Shown: positions 25,676 through 36,904, numbered from the stretch's first letter. The stretch: DNA of 64,000 bases from Amphibiibacter pelophylacis (GCF_037688875.1 NZ_JAWDIE010000007.1:1-64000), one strand, 5' to 3'. Numbers and translations are program-made. The notes: generated by a model not told the origin, from the sequence alone.

Positions 25676-25695
25676 ATTTCGGTATTTACCGAAAT
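25676..25695. promoter_or_regulatory. Perfect palindrome, candidate GbsR/MarR operator
   Basis: ATTTCGGTA-TT-TACCGAAAT has exact 9-bp arms. A TATACT -10-like box follows at 25700-25705, so the palindrome covers the -35 region of the regulator gene at 25742. A partial half-site GCGAAAT follows at 25708-25714. It very likely binds the dimeric GbsR/MarR protein encoded next. Confidence 0.65.
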
Positions 25696-25741
25696 TGCCT
25701 ATACTAGCGAAATTCCCGAGCCAGACTGTAGGAGATTGTTC

Positions 25742-26413
25742 ATGAAGGCCAGCGACGAAGACACCCTCCCCGCAACCGCTGCGGTGGTCACCGGCCCCGC
25801 CAGCAGCCATCGCAGCGACACCATCAGCCCTCCGGCCCAAGAGCCCGAGTACGGCCTGACGCCCTTTGTCGCGCGCTTCGTGACGCACTTCGGCGAGATG
25901 GGCAGCCGCTGGGGCATCAACCGCACGGTGGGGCAGATTTACGCCTACATCTTCGTGTCGCCGCAGCCGGTGCACGCTGAGGACATCGCGCAGACGCTGG
26001 GCTTTTCGCGCTCCAACGTCAGCGTGGCGCTGCGCGAGCTGCAGTCGTGGGGGCTGGTCAGCCTGCGCCACACACCGGGCGACCGGCGCGACCACTTTGC
26101 GCCCATCGGTGACGCCTGGACGACGTTCCTGCAACTGGCGCAGGAGCGGCGGCGGCGCGAGGTCGACCCGACACTGTCCATGCTGCGCGACGCGCTGATG
26201 CAGCGTGTGGACGGCACCGCCGACAGCCACGCGCAGGAGCGCATGAGCGACATGCTGGAAGTGATCGAACAGATCACCTCCTGGTTTGACGAGATGCAGT
26301 CCATGGATCAGCAGACTTTGAGCCGTCTGATGAAAATGGGTACTGCAGTACGCAAGGCGCTGGATTTCACACAGAAACTGCTGCCCGGCGACCGGCGCAG
26401 CCAAGCGGAGTAG
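25742..26413 (+). CDS. GbsR/MarR family transcriptional regulator
   Basis: 223 aa. The winged helix sits in the first two thirds: VGQIYAYIFVSPQPVHAEDIAQTLGFSRSNVSVALRELQSWGLV, with the wing HTPGDRRDHF. The C-terminal helices are a dimer/effector region (LEVIEQITSWFDEMQ). The start at 25742 follows AGGAG. It precedes cioA by 4 bp, so it probably controls the oxidase operon and, through the palindrome, itself. No cysteine cluster or other redox centre is evident, so the signal is unknown. Confidence 0.88.
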   Translation: MKASDEDTLPATAAVVTGPASSHRSDTISPPAQEPEYGLTPFVARFVTHFGEMGSRWGINRTVGQIYAYIFVSPQPVHAEDIAQTLGFSRSNVSVALRELQSWGLVSLRHTPGDRRDHFAPIGDAWTTFLQLAQERRRREVDPTLSMLRDALMQRVDGTADSHAQERMSDMLEVIEQITSWFDEMQSMDQQTLSRLMKMGTAVRKALDFTQKLLPGDRRSQAE

Positions 26414-26417
26414 AACC

Positions 26418-27803
26418 ATGCTGGACGACACCCTGATCCTGTCGCGGATGCAGTTCGCGGCCAACATCACCTTCCACATCATTTTCCCGACGCTGAACAT
26501 CGCGCTGGGCTGGGTGCTGCTCTTCATGCGCATGCGCTGGATCCGCACGGGCGACACCGCCTGGCTGGGCGCCTACCGGCTGTGGACCAAGGTTTTCGCG
26601 ATCAGCTTCGCGCTGGGCGTGGTCAGCGGCATCGTGATGAGCTTCCAGTTCAGCACCAACTGGCCGGGCTTCATGGAAAAAGCCGGCAACGTGGCCGGAC
26701 CGCTGCTGGGCTACGAGGTGCTGACCGCCTTCTTCCTGGAAGCAACCTTTCTGGGCGTGATGCTGTTCGGCCATGGCCGGGTCAGCGAGCGCGTGCATCT
26801 GCTGGCCAATATCGTGGTGGCGGGCGGCACAACGCTGTCGGCCTTCTGGATTCTGGCGCTGAACTCGTGGATGCAGACGCCCGCCGGGGTCGAATGGATC
26901 AACGGCGAGCTGCACGTCACCAGCTGGCTGGAAGTCATCTTCAACCCGTCCTTCCCCTACCGCTTCACGCACATGCTGCTGGCTTCGGGCCTGACAGCGG
27001 CCTTTGTGATCGCAGGCGTGTCGGCCTGGCAGCTGCGTCACGGCAAGGCCACGGCCTCGACCCCCGTCGCCCTGAAAATGGGCCTGACACTCGCCGCGCT
27101 GCTGATTCCTGTGCAGATTTTTGTCGGCGACATGCACGGCCTGAACACGCTCAAGCACCAGCCCGCCAAGCTGGCCGGCATCGAGGCCGTGTGGCACGAC
27201 GAAAAGCCCGCGCCCCTGGTGCTGATGGCGCTGCCCGACGCCAAAACCCAGAGCAACCGCTATGAACTGGCCGTGCCGCATCTGGGCAGCCTGCTGCTGA
27301 CGCACAGCTGGGACGGCGAAATCAAGGGCATCAGCTCCTTCCCGAACGCCGCACCGCCGGTGGCGCCGCTGTTCTTCGGCTTTCGCATCATGGTCGGCCT
27401 GGGCGTGCTGATGCTGCTGTTCAGCTGGGGCGGGCTGTGGCTGCTGCGCCGCCGCCAGGGCCAGGTCGAGCGCCTGCCGCGCGCCTACCTGTGGGGCCTG
27501 AGCTGGATGTCCATCGCGGGCTGGACGGCCACGCTGGCCGGGTGGTATGTGACCGAGATCGGGCGCCAGCCCTTCATCGTCTACGGCCTGATCCGCACGG
27601 CCGATGTGGTCACGCCGCTGCCGCCCCAAAACGTGGCTTTCAGCCTGGCGGTCTACCTGGTGGTTTACGCCGCGCTGCTGCTGGCCTACGCCAAAACCAT
27701 CCGTTACATGGCGGGCAAGCCCGCTGATCTGGGCGAACAGGCGGCGCCGCTGCACAGCGCCGCGCGCGTCCCCCTGCCCTTCACCACGCCGGAGGTCCGA
27801 TGA
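26418..27803 (+). CDS. cioA: Cytochrome bd-type quinol oxidase subunit I, cyanide-insensitive type
   Basis: 461 aa with about nine spans. Heme ligand positions fit: His in ITFHIIFPTLNIALGW, His in RFTHMLLASG, and Met in FFGFRIMVGLG. The Q-loop is short, and the protein is closer to CioA than to CydA of E. coli. The usual GRQPW motif reads EIGRQPF here. The oxidase reduces oxygen to water with quinol electrons, without proton pumping, and serves at low oxygen, under cyanide or nitrosative stress. It overlaps cioB by 4 bp (ATGA). Confidence 0.93.
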   Translation: MLDDTLILSRMQFAANITFHIIFPTLNIALGWVLLFMRMRWIRTGDTAWLGAYRLWTKVFAISFALGVVSGIVMSFQFSTNWPGFMEKAGNVAGPLLGYEVLTAFFLEATFLGVMLFGHGRVSERVHLLANIVVAGGTTLSAFWILALNSWMQTPAGVEWINGELHVTSWLEVIFNPSFPYRFTHMLLASGLTAAFVIAGVSAWQLRHGKATASTPVALKMGLTLAALLIPVQIFVGDMHGLNTLKHQPAKLAGIEAVWHDEKPAPLVLMALPDAKTQSNRYELAVPHLGSLLLTHSWDGEIKGISSFPNAAPPVAPLFFGFRIMVGLGVLMLLFSWGGLWLLRRRQGQVERLPRAYLWGLSWMSIAGWTATLAGWYVTEIGRQPFIVYGLIRTADVVTPLPPQNVAFSLAVYLVVYAALLLAYAKTIRYMAGKPADLGEQAAPLHSAARVPLPFTTPEVR

Positions 27804-28816
27804 GCACCCTGCCCGCCCTGGACACTTTCGACGCCTGGCTGCCGCTGATTTTTATGGGACTGCTGGGCACCTCGCTGCTGATCTACGCCCTGCTGGATGG
27901 CTTTGACCTGGGCGTGGGCATGCTTTTGCCGCGCGCCACGACCGCGCAGCGCGACCAGATGATCGCCAGCATCGGCCCTTTCTGGGACGGCAACGGCACC
28001 TGGCTGGTGCTGGGCATGGGCCTGGTCGTGGTGGCCTTCCCGAAGGCGCAGGGGCTGATCATGCAGCAACTCTACTTGCCCGCGCTGGCGCTGCTGATCG
28101 GGCTGGTGTTGCGCGGGGTGTCGTTTGATTTCCGCATCAAGGCGCCCGCCGCGCAGCAGCCCATGTGGAACGGGCTGCTGTTCGCGGGCTCGATGCTGGC
28201 TTCGCTGGCGCAGGGCTGGATGCTGGGGCGTTACATCACCGGCTTTGCCGAGGGCAGCGCCTACACCGCCTTCGCCGCGCTGACGGCCATCACCATTCCG
28301 GCCACCTATGTGCTGCTGGGCGCCTGCTGGCTGGTGATGAAAACCGAGGGCGAACTGCAGCAGGACGCCATCACCTGGGCCAAAATCGCCTGGCCTGCGG
28401 CGGTGGTCGCGGTGGCGCTGATCTCCATCGCCACGCCCTGGGTCAGCCCGGTGGTCCGCGAGCGCTGGTTCAGCCTGCCCGCCACGCTGGCCCTGCTGCC
28501 GGTGCCGCTGGTGGCGGCAGGCCTTCTGCTGGGCCTGCGCGCATCGCTCAACTCGTCGCGCACGCGCGGAAAGCTGTGCTGGCTGCCGTTCGGGCAACTT
28601 GTGGGCGTTTTCGTGCTGTGCGCTTTTGGCCTGGGCTACAGCCTCTTCCCCGATATCGTCATCGGCCGCATGAGCGCCTGGCAGGGCGCGGCCTCGCCCG
28701 ATGCGCTCAAAGTGCTGCTGTTTGGCGTCAGCATCACCCTGCCCGTCATCCTGATCTACACGGCGTATGTCTACCGCGTGTTCTGGGGCAAGGTGCGGGA
28801 TTTGCGGTATGGGTGA
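27800..28816 (+). CDS. cioB: Cytochrome bd-type quinol oxidase subunit II
   Basis: 338 aa with about eight or nine spans. The N-terminal LIYALLDGFDLGVGMLLPR motif and FWDGNGTWLVLGMGLVVVAFP are conserved in CydB/CioB. The QLYLPALALLIGLVLRGVSFDFR region follows. It assembles with CioA in the inner membrane. No CydX-like small ORF was recognised downstream; the next gene is on the opposite strand, ending 18 bp away. Confidence 0.93.
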   Translation: MSTLPALDTFDAWLPLIFMGLLGTSLLIYALLDGFDLGVGMLLPRATTAQRDQMIASIGPFWDGNGTWLVLGMGLVVVAFPKAQGLIMQQLYLPALALLIGLVLRGVSFDFRIKAPAAQQPMWNGLLFAGSMLASLAQGWMLGRYITGFAEGSAYTAFAALTAITIPATYVLLGACWLVMKTEGELQQDAITWAKIAWPAAVVAVALISIATPWVSPVVRERWFSLPATLALLPVPLVAAGLLLGLRASLNSSRTRGKLCWLPFGQLVGVFVLCAFGLGYSLFPDIVIGRMSAWQGAASPDALKVLLFGVSITLPVILIYTAYVYRVFWGKVRDLRYG

Positions 28817-28833
28817 TGCAGGATGCGGCCGCG

Positions 28834-29391
28834 TCAGTCTGCCCGTTGAACGCCCCTGAAACCCTGATCCAGAGGGATTTCAAGATCAATGCTGCAGAGG
28901 GTCAAAGCCTGCGCGGCCGTCTGGTCCACGAAAGCCCAGGCATCCTGTCCGGTGCGGGTAAAGACTTCGACAGAGAAGTTTGACGGATCAATCAGCGCAT
29001 ATTCGGTCAACGAGGAGAGGCTGCGGTACAGCGCGAACTTGTCGCGTTTGTCGTAGCCCCGGGTCGATGGCGACAGCACCTCGATGATCAGGCGGGGTGA
29101 GGCAATCACCTGCTCGTCTCCCGCCTGGGCTTTGTCGCAGGCAACGACCACGTCCGGGTACAGAATGCCTTCGGCGACCCGGACTTTCATACTCTCGGCA
29201 AACACCTGGTAGGGGCCGGTGTCCAGATGATCGGCAATGCGGCCCGCCAGATTCAGGATGACGCGGTTGTGGCGGGCTGTCGCACCCACCATGGCGAAGA
29301 TTTCGCCCCGGTAAAACTCGTGACGCCCGAGTTGGGATTCCTCCCAGACCAGGAAAGCGTCAACCGTCATGCGTTTCAGGGGTACGCCCAT
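28834..29391 (-). CDS. Uma2 family (DUF820) endonuclease-like protein
   Basis: 185 aa. The PD-(D/E)XK-like fold features are RHEFYRGEIFAMVGAT, NLAGRI, YPDVVVACD (Asp of the nuclease motif) and PRLIIEVLSPSTRGYDKRDK, with the ExK-type pair replaced by EVLSPST then KR. Uma2 proteins are frequent in cyanobacteria and scattered in proteobacteria, and their role is unclear. It stands alone, convergent to cioB and ending upstream of ygiQ, with no partner gene recognised. A gene acquired singly is possible. Confidence 0.85.
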   Translation of the reverse strand: MGVPLKRMTVDAFLVWEESQLGRHEFYRGEIFAMVGATARHNRVILNLAGRIADHLDTGPYQVFAESMKVRVAEGILYPDVVVACDKAQAGDEQVIASPRLIIEVLSPSTRGYDKRDKFALYRSLSSLTEYALIDPSNFSVEVFTRTGQDAWAFVDQTAAQALTLCSIDLEIPLDQGFRGVQRAD

Positions 29392-29486
29392 TTGTCGTCC
29401 CTATGGTGATTTCAGTGCCAGCCATTCTGATGGCAATGACCCCTGCGGGCAAGAAAGAGCCGCGCTGCGTCAGCTGGCACAGCGGC

Positions 29487-31951
<2,465 letters not shown>

Positions 31952-31955
<4 letters not shown>

Positions 31956-32785
31956 GGCTGCTCGCCGGGGGCCGTCAGGTCGCGCGATTCAGAGGCTTCT
32001 TCGGCCTGTGCCTCAGCTTCTTTCTTCTGGCGCTGCGTCATCTGCACAAACCAGATGCCGATCTGGTACAGCATGATCATGGGAATGGCCAGCGCGAGCT
32101 GCGACAGCACATCAGGCGGGGTCACCAGCGCCGACACCACAAAGGCCACGACGATGAAATAGCCCCGGAAGGATTTCAGCTGCTGGACCGACACCAGGCC
32201 CAGCTGGGCCAGGCCGATGACGACAATCGGCACCTCGAAGGCACAGCCAAACACCACAAACAGCGTCAGCACGAAGCTGAAATACTGCTCGATGTCAGGC
32301 GCCGCCGTGATCGACGCCGGCGCCCAGCTCTGGATGAACTTGGACATCGACGGAATCACCAGGAAGAAACAGAAGGCCACGCCCGCAAAAAACAGCAGCG
32401 TGCTGGCCACTACCAACGGCATCACCGCTTTTTTCTCGTGGTTGTAAAGCCCGGGCGCAATGAAGGACCACATCTGGAAGAGCACATAGGGCAGTGCCAC
32501 GAAAAATGCGGCCAGCAGCGTGATCTTGATCGGCACCACGATGGGTGAAATGACGCTGGTGGCAATCAGGTGCGTGCCCACGGGGAAGTGCGAGACCAGC
32601 GGCGCGGCCAGCAGGTCGTACATGCCAGAGGGCGACGGCCAGACGCACAGCGCCGCAAACACCACCAGAATGGCGATGATGGCGCGGATCAGACGGTCGC
32701 GCAGCTCGATCAGGTGAGTGATGAAGGGCTGGCCGGGATCGGTGTCCGGTCCGGGCAGCAGCGGAGGAGATGGGTTGGTGCTCAT
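31952..32785 (-). CDS. tatC: Sec-independent protein translocase subunit TatC
   Basis: 277 aa, six spans. Signatures: FITHLIELRDRLIRAI near the N-terminus, in which the HLxELRxR motif binds twin-arginine signals, and YVLFQMWSFIAPGLYNHEKK, followed by FFAGVAFCFF. TatC is the receptor for folded proteins with RR signal peptides in the inner membrane. It follows tatB by 3 bp and overlaps ygiQ by 4. The C-terminus is charged (QRQKKEAEAQAEEASESRD). Confidence 0.96.
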
Positions 32786-32788
32786 GCG

Positions 32789-33391
32789 TCAGCCCCGCAT
32801 CGATTTGCTGGCCGGGCGAAAGCGCGACACGCGCGCCGCAGCGTTCTGCGCCTGGCTGCGCAGGTGGTGGCGCTGCTTGTACCAGGCCGGAACGGCCGAG
32901 CGGCGCGCACGCCACGAGGCTTTGCTCTTGCGGGCGGGCAGCGGGTAAAGCGGCGTGCTCCAGGAGGAGGACGCATGGGACGAGCCACCATCAACGCCGT
33001 CTGCGCTGTAGGAAAAGCCCCCCCCGGCGCTGTCTGCCGCCGGTGACGCCGCGCTGTCCGGCGGGGCAATGCTGGCGTTGTCGGGTGCGGGCGAGCCGCT
33101 GTTGCGCGGGCCGTGGATGGCCTCGTCCCAATCCTGCTCGGCGCTGCGCACCTCGTTGCGGAACTGGTCGCGGGCCTGCGCAGCGGCGGTTTCCACGTCG
33201 CTGCGCATCTGCTTGAGCTCGTCCAGCGCCATGCTGCGATTGACCTCGGCTTTCACGTCGGCCATGTAACGCTGGGCGCGCCCCATGAGGTGCCCCACGG
33301 TTCGCGCAACGCGCGGCAGCTTCTCGGGGCCGATGACGACCAGCGCCACGACGCCGATCAGGGCCAGCTTGTCAAAACCAAAATCGATCAT
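32789..33391 (-). CDS. tatB: Sec-independent protein translocase subunit TatB
   Basis: 200 aa. The N-terminal transmembrane and amphipathic helices show the TatB motif MIDFGFDKLALIGVVALVVIGPEKLPR, including FDKL and GPEKLP. An amphipathic, charged helix follows (MADVKAEVNRSMALDELK). The C-terminal half is a Ser/Ala/Pro-rich tail that becomes strongly basic and longer than in many TatB proteins. It bridges the TatC receptor and TatA pores. Order tatA-tatB-tatC. Confidence 0.94.
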   Translation of the reverse strand: MIDFGFDKLALIGVVALVVIGPEKLPRVARTVGHLMGRAQRYMADVKAEVNRSMALDELKQMRSDVETAAAQARDQFRNEVRSAEQDWDEAIHGPRNSGSPAPDNASIAPPDSAASPAADSAGGGFSYSADGVDGGSSHASSSWSTPLYPLPARKSKASWRARRSAVPAWYKQRHHLRSQAQNAAARVSRFRPASKSMRG

Positions 33392-33433
33392 GCACTCATC
33401 CGGTCACGCTGCGCCGCACAGGGCGCCAGCGGT

Positions 33434-33679
33434 TTACTGGCGGACCTTGGCCTCGACGTCCACCGTCTGGCTGGCGGCCGGGCTGTTCTGGGCCACCTGC
33501 TGTGCCGGGGCCGGGGCGGGCTGCGCGGCTTCGCTGGCGTGCACGTCTTTCATGCCTTCCTTGAAGCCTTTGACGGCTCCGCCCAGGTCAGTGCCAATGT
33601 TCTTGAGCTTTTTCGTGCCAAAAATCAGCACCACCACCAAAAGAACAATCAGCCAATGCCAGATACTGATAGCACCCAT
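33434..33679 (-). CDS. tatA: Sec-independent protein translocase subunit TatA
   Basis: 81 aa. The N-terminal helix SIWHWLIVLLVVVLIFGTKKLKNIG is followed by the amphipathic GTDLGGAVKGFKEGM, both TatA hallmarks (the FGTKKL hinge). The start at 33679 (MGAIS) is preferred over ATGs 2 codons upstream because AAGGAG is 7 bp away. The tail is Ala/Pro-rich. TatA multimers form the passage for folded proteins. Confidence 0.95.
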   Translation of the reverse strand: MGAISIWHWLIVLLVVVLIFGTKKLKNIGTDLGGAVKGFKEGMKDVHASEAAQPAPAPAQQVAQNSPAASQTVDVEAKVRQ

Positions 33680-33769
33680 GCTCATACTCCTTGAAACTGT
33701 GTCCGGCCCCAATGGCCAGAGCGGGCATTATGACACCCGTTGCCTAAACCCCTGCAGCCAGGGTCACGC

Positions 33770-34102
33770 TCATGCGCGGGGGCGCCCCATGATGTGAACG
33801 TGCAGGTGGAAGACCTCCTGCCCGCCGCCCGCGCCCGTATTGATCTGTGTGCGCCAGCCATCCGCCAGCCCCAGGTCGGCCGCGATGCGGCTGCACAGCC
33901 CCAGCAGGCGGCCCAGCATGGGTTCATGGCTGGCGTCGATGTGCTGCAGCGACACCACGTGCGCCTTGGGAATCACCAGCACATGCACTGGCATCGCCGG
34001 GCGGATGTCGCGAAAGGCCAGAAACTCGTCGTCCTCGTAGACCTTGTCGGACGGAATCTGTCCGGCCACGATCTTGCAGAACAGGCAGCTGGATTCACTC
34101 AT
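33770..34102 (-). CDS. hinT: HIT family purine nucleoside phosphoramidase
   Basis: 110 aa. The histidine triad HLHVHIMG lies near the C-terminus, with CLFCKIVAGQIPSDKVYEDD at the N-terminus and VHVLVIPKAHV in the middle. HinT proteins hydrolyse AMP-linked phosphoramidates and acyl-adenylates. It lies between the DUF4870 gene and tatA in the his-tat run, a placement common in betaproteobacteria. Confidence 0.95.
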   Translation of the reverse strand: MSESSCLFCKIVAGQIPSDKVYEDDEFLAFRDIRPAMPVHVLVIPKAHVVSLQHIDASHEPMLGRLLGLCSRIAADLGLADGWRTQINTGAGGGQEVFHLHVHIMGRPRA

Positions 34103-34135
34103 GGGCGTCTCCTGATGGGTTTTGGGGGGATAGCG

Positions 34136-34549
34136 TCACAGACGCACGTTAAGCATCACCCGGCGCGTGCGCACGGGTTTGTCCTCGAACAGCGCCAGAC
34201 CGCCTTTGACGATGCGGTAAACCAGCCAGATCGAGCTGACGAACAGGATGCCCATGCCGATCAGCACCGGAATCAGCAGCACGCCCAGCACGGTCCAGAC
34301 CAAGCCCCACCAGAAGGTGCGAATCTGCCAGTCGAAGTGGCTCTGCAGCCAGGTGCCCTCGACGTCGTCGCGCTTGACGTAATTGACAATGATGCCCGCG
34401 ATCGCCGTGATCCCGAAGGCGAAGGACAGCGCCTGCAGCACGTACACCGCCATGGCCATGCGGCGCAGGGCGCGGTTCTCGTTGGGCGGCAGCATGCGCT
34501 CGGGGCCGTTCCCGGCGTCGATGATGACGGCGTCCTGGGCATCAGCCAT
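34136..34549 (-). CDS. DUF4870-like small membrane protein
   Basis: 137 aa with about three or four hydrophobic segments (MAVYVLQALSFAFGITAIAGII, FWWGLVWTVLGVLLIPVLIGMGILF). The segments ALRRMAMAVY and GIIVNYVKRDDVEGTWLQSHFDWQIRTF are typical of the family encoded between hisE and hinT in Burkholderiales. The start (MADAQ) overlaps the hisE 3' end by 8 bp. Function unknown. Membrane context and coexpression with tat are the only clues. Confidence 0.8.
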   Translation of the reverse strand: MADAQDAVIIDAGNGPERMLPPNENRALRRMAMAVYVLQALSFAFGITAIAGIIVNYVKRDDVEGTWLQSHFDWQIRTFWWGLVWTVLGVLLIPVLIGMGILFVSSIWLVYRIVKGGLALFEDKPVRTRRVMLNVRL

Positions 34550-34958
34550 GCGGGCTCTCCTGGCGGCTTTCTTCCTTGCGGCTTTCTTCCTGATCCCGCT
34601 GGCTGGCCTTGCGCAAAGCAAATTCCTGCAGGCCAGACAGCCCTTCGCGCCGCACCAGCTCGGCGATCACGTCCTCGGGGCGCAGGCCGTAGTGCGCCAG
34701 CGCGATCAGGCTGTGAAACCACAGGTCGGCCACTTCGTAGACGATTTTCTGGCGGTCGCCGTCCTTGGCGGCCATGACCGTCTCGGTGGCTTCCTCGCCA
34801 ATTTTCTTCAGGACAGCGTCCTCGCCCTTGGCCAGCAGGCGGGCGACGTAGCTGCTGGCGGGGTCGCCGCCGCGATCGGGCAGGCGCGTCTCGATGGTGT
34901 CGGCCAGGCGCGACAGGGCGGTCAGGATGTCGGCTTGCGCCGCAATGGGATCAGGCAC
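34542..34958 (-). CDS. hisE: Phosphoribosyl-ATP diphosphatase
   Basis: 138 aa. The core motif KKIGEEATETVMAAK is the MazG-like metal-binding helix, with VYEVADLWFHSLIALAHYGL. It hydrolyses PR-ATP to PR-AMP, step 2 of histidine synthesis, whose product is the substrate of the HisI domain encoded immediately upstream (77 bp). The C-terminal tail is charged and unusual (RKEESRQESPHG). hisE overlaps the DUF4870 gene. Confidence 0.95.
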   Translation of the reverse strand: MPDPIAAQADILTALSRLADTIETRLPDRGGDPASSYVARLLAKGEDAVLKKIGEEATETVMAAKDGDRQKIVYEVADLWFHSLIALAHYGLRPEDVIAELVRREGLSGLQEFALRKASQRDQEESRKEESRQESPHG

Positions 34959-35035
34959 GGAGGGTCTCCAGCAACGCCCGCCGCAAGCGGGCTGAAGTCA
35001 TGCAGTTGGGGGCGCAGGGGCGCAATTCAAGCCAC

Positions 35036-35938
35036 TCAGGACGCGCCATAGATCTGCGCAGGCGCCTTGAGCACTGGCGCATCCGGGCGATCCTGCCACT
35101 GGCCGCCCTGCAGGTGGCTGTAAAAGCAGCTGTGCCGCCCGGTGTGGCAGGCGATGCCGGGCGTATGGCCCCACTGACGCACCTGCAGCAGCAGCACGTC
35201 CTGATCGCAGTCCAGGCGAATATCCAGCACCTGCTGGACGTGGCCGGATTCCTCGCCCTTGTGCCACAGCCGCTGGCGTGATCGGCTGTAGTACACGGCT
35301 TCACCGCGCAGCGCGGTCTGCAGCAGGGCTTCGCGGTTCATCCAGGCGACCATCAGCACGTCGCCGGTGGCAGCCTCCTGCGCAATCGCGGGGATCAGAC
35401 CTTTGTCGTCCCAGGCCAGCGCGTCGGCAAAAGCCAGCGCCGGTTCACCCGGGTCCGGGCCCAGCACCGCAAAGCGCCCGGCCCAGGGCTCGCGCGCCAG
35501 CCACTGCAGCACCGGCACGGTGCCGGGCAGCACGGGCTGTAGACCCAGAGTGGCCAGGCGCTCCTGGGTGATGTCGGTGCGCGCATCAAGCAGCGCGCGC
35601 GCCACCCAGCGCACCTGCTGGCCTTCGGCGGGGCGAATGTCGCCCGCCCAGTTCCAGACCCAGTAAAAGTGCAGGCGCACGCTGGCGTGCGGGTAATCGA
35701 CGTCCAGGCTGCGCCAGAAGAGCGGATCGCGCACGGTAACGCCCAGCTCTTCGCGCAGTTCGCGCACCAGCGCCTGGGCGCCGGTTTCGCCGGGCTCGAA
35801 CTTGCCGCCGGGGAACTCCCAGTGGCCGTCCATGGCGCGGCCGCCCGCGCGGCTGCCCATCAGGCACTCGGGTACGCCGCCGCTGGCGCGCACCAGCACG
35901 CCCACGGCCACGTCGATGCGGTTGTCGGGGGCGGTCAT
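35036..35938 (-). CDS. hisI: Nudix (MutT-like) hydrolase fused to phosphoribosyl-AMP cyclohydrolase (HisI)
   Basis: 300 aa in a single open frame. Residues 1-145 are a Nudix hydrolase with an intact box from Gly45 to Val67 (GGKFEPGE then RELREELGV). Residues 169-280 are HisI, with WDDKGLIPAIAQ, YSRSRQRLWHKGEESGH, the metal-site Cys in LDCDQD and GIACHTGRHSCF. HisI opens the purine ring of PR-AMP in histidine synthesis. HisI is normally free or fused to HisE. The start at 35938 overlaps the DUF815 stop by 4 bp. Nudix genes often follow DUF815 genes, and hisI often precedes hisE, so the fusion sits at the junction of two conserved neighbourhoods. Confidence 0.92.
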   Translation of the reverse strand: MTAPDNRIDVAVGVLVRASGGVPECLMGSRAGGRAMDGHWEFPGGKFEPGETGAQALVRELREELGVTVRDPLFWRSLDVDYPHASVRLHFYWVWNWAGDIRPAEGQQVRWVARALLDARTDITQERLATLGLQPVLPGTVPVLQWLAREPWAGRFAVLGPDPGEPALAFADALAWDDKGLIPAIAQEAATGDVLMVAWMNREALLQTALRGEAVYYSRSRQRLWHKGEESGHVQQVLDIRLDCDQDVLLLQVRQWGHTPGIACHTGRHSCFYSHLQGGQWQDRPDAPVLKAPAQIYGAS

Positions 35939-36876
35939 GCGGGGTCTCCCAAAGCCAGAGAAATACGGCCCATGTGATCTCGGGCGAACTGCTGCGCCAC
36001 GCGGCCGGAGCGCGATCCGCGCTGCGTCGCCCAGGTCAGCGCGTGCGGCCGGGCCTGCGCCACCTGCTCGTCGCTGGCGCCCAGGTGGCGCAGCCACTGG
36101 CCGGTGATGGCCAGATACTGGTCCTGGCTGAAGGGGTAAAAGCTCAGCCACAGACCAAAGCGCTCGGAGAGCGAGATTTTTTCCTCGATGGCTTCGCCGG
36201 GGTGGATCTCGCCATCGTCGCTGCGGTTGGTGGACAGGTTGTCGGAAAAGCGCTCGGGCAGCAGGTGGCGGCGGTTGCTGGTCGCGTAGATCAGCACGTT
36301 GTCGCCCTGGGCGCTGATGGTGCCGTCCAGCGCCGATTTCAGCGCCTTGTAGCCCGATTCGCCCTCGTCGAAGCTCAGGTCGTCGCAGTAGACGACAAAG
36401 CGCTCGGGCCGCCCGGCCACCAGCGCCATCACCTCGGGCAGGCGGGCCAGATCTTCTTTGTCCACCTCGATCAGGCGCAGGCCGCGCGGCGCGTAGTGCT
36501 GCAGCACGGCCTTGATCAGCGAGCTTTTGCCCGTGCCGCGCGCGCCGGTCAGCAGCACATGGTTGGCGGGCAGGCCGCGCACGAACTGCTCGGTGTTGGC
36601 GCGCAGGCGCTCTTTCTGGTCATCGACTTCCAGCAGCGCGTCCAGCGCCATGGGCGCGACCTGGCCGACAGGCTCCAGCACCAGCCGCGCGCTGCCCCAG
36701 GGGCCGCTGGCGGCGCGGCAGCGAAACGCGGTCGAGGCCGACCAGTCCACCGTCGCGGCAGCACCCGCGCCCAGCAGGTGTTCGACACGGTCCAGCAGCT
36801 GGCCCACGCGGGCGGCCAGCGGCGCCCATGCCTGGTGCGGTTCGGTCACGTCGGGGGAAAAGGGGTGATCCGGCAT
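35935..36876 (-). CDS. DUF815 family P-loop ATPase
   Basis: 313 aa. Walker A is LLTGARGTGKSSLIKAV, Walker B FVVYCDDLSF, and the sensor region is YATSNRRHLLPERFSDN; the C-terminus has FGLWLSFYPFSQDQYL. These AAA-related ATPases have no settled function. The start at 36876 (MPDHP) is chosen because AGAAGG is 6 bp away; the ATG two codons upstream leaves no gap to it. It overlaps the Nudix-HisI gene by 4 bp and follows argB by 28 bp. Confidence 0.9.
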   Translation of the reverse strand: MPDHPFSPDVTEPHQAWAPLAARVGQLLDRVEHLLGAGAAATVDWSASTAFRCRAASGPWGSARLVLEPVGQVAPMALDALLEVDDQKERLRANTEQFVRGLPANHVLLTGARGTGKSSLIKAVLQHYAPRGLRLIEVDKEDLARLPEVMALVAGRPERFVVYCDDLSFDEGESGYKALKSALDGTISAQGDNVLIYATSNRRHLLPERFSDNLSTNRSDDGEIHPGEAIEEKISLSERFGLWLSFYPFSQDQYLAITGQWLRHLGASDEQVAQARPHALTWATQRGSRSGRVAQQFARDHMGRISLALGDPA

Positions 36877-36904
36877 CGTCATCCTTCTGTCCGCATCGGG
36901 TGAA

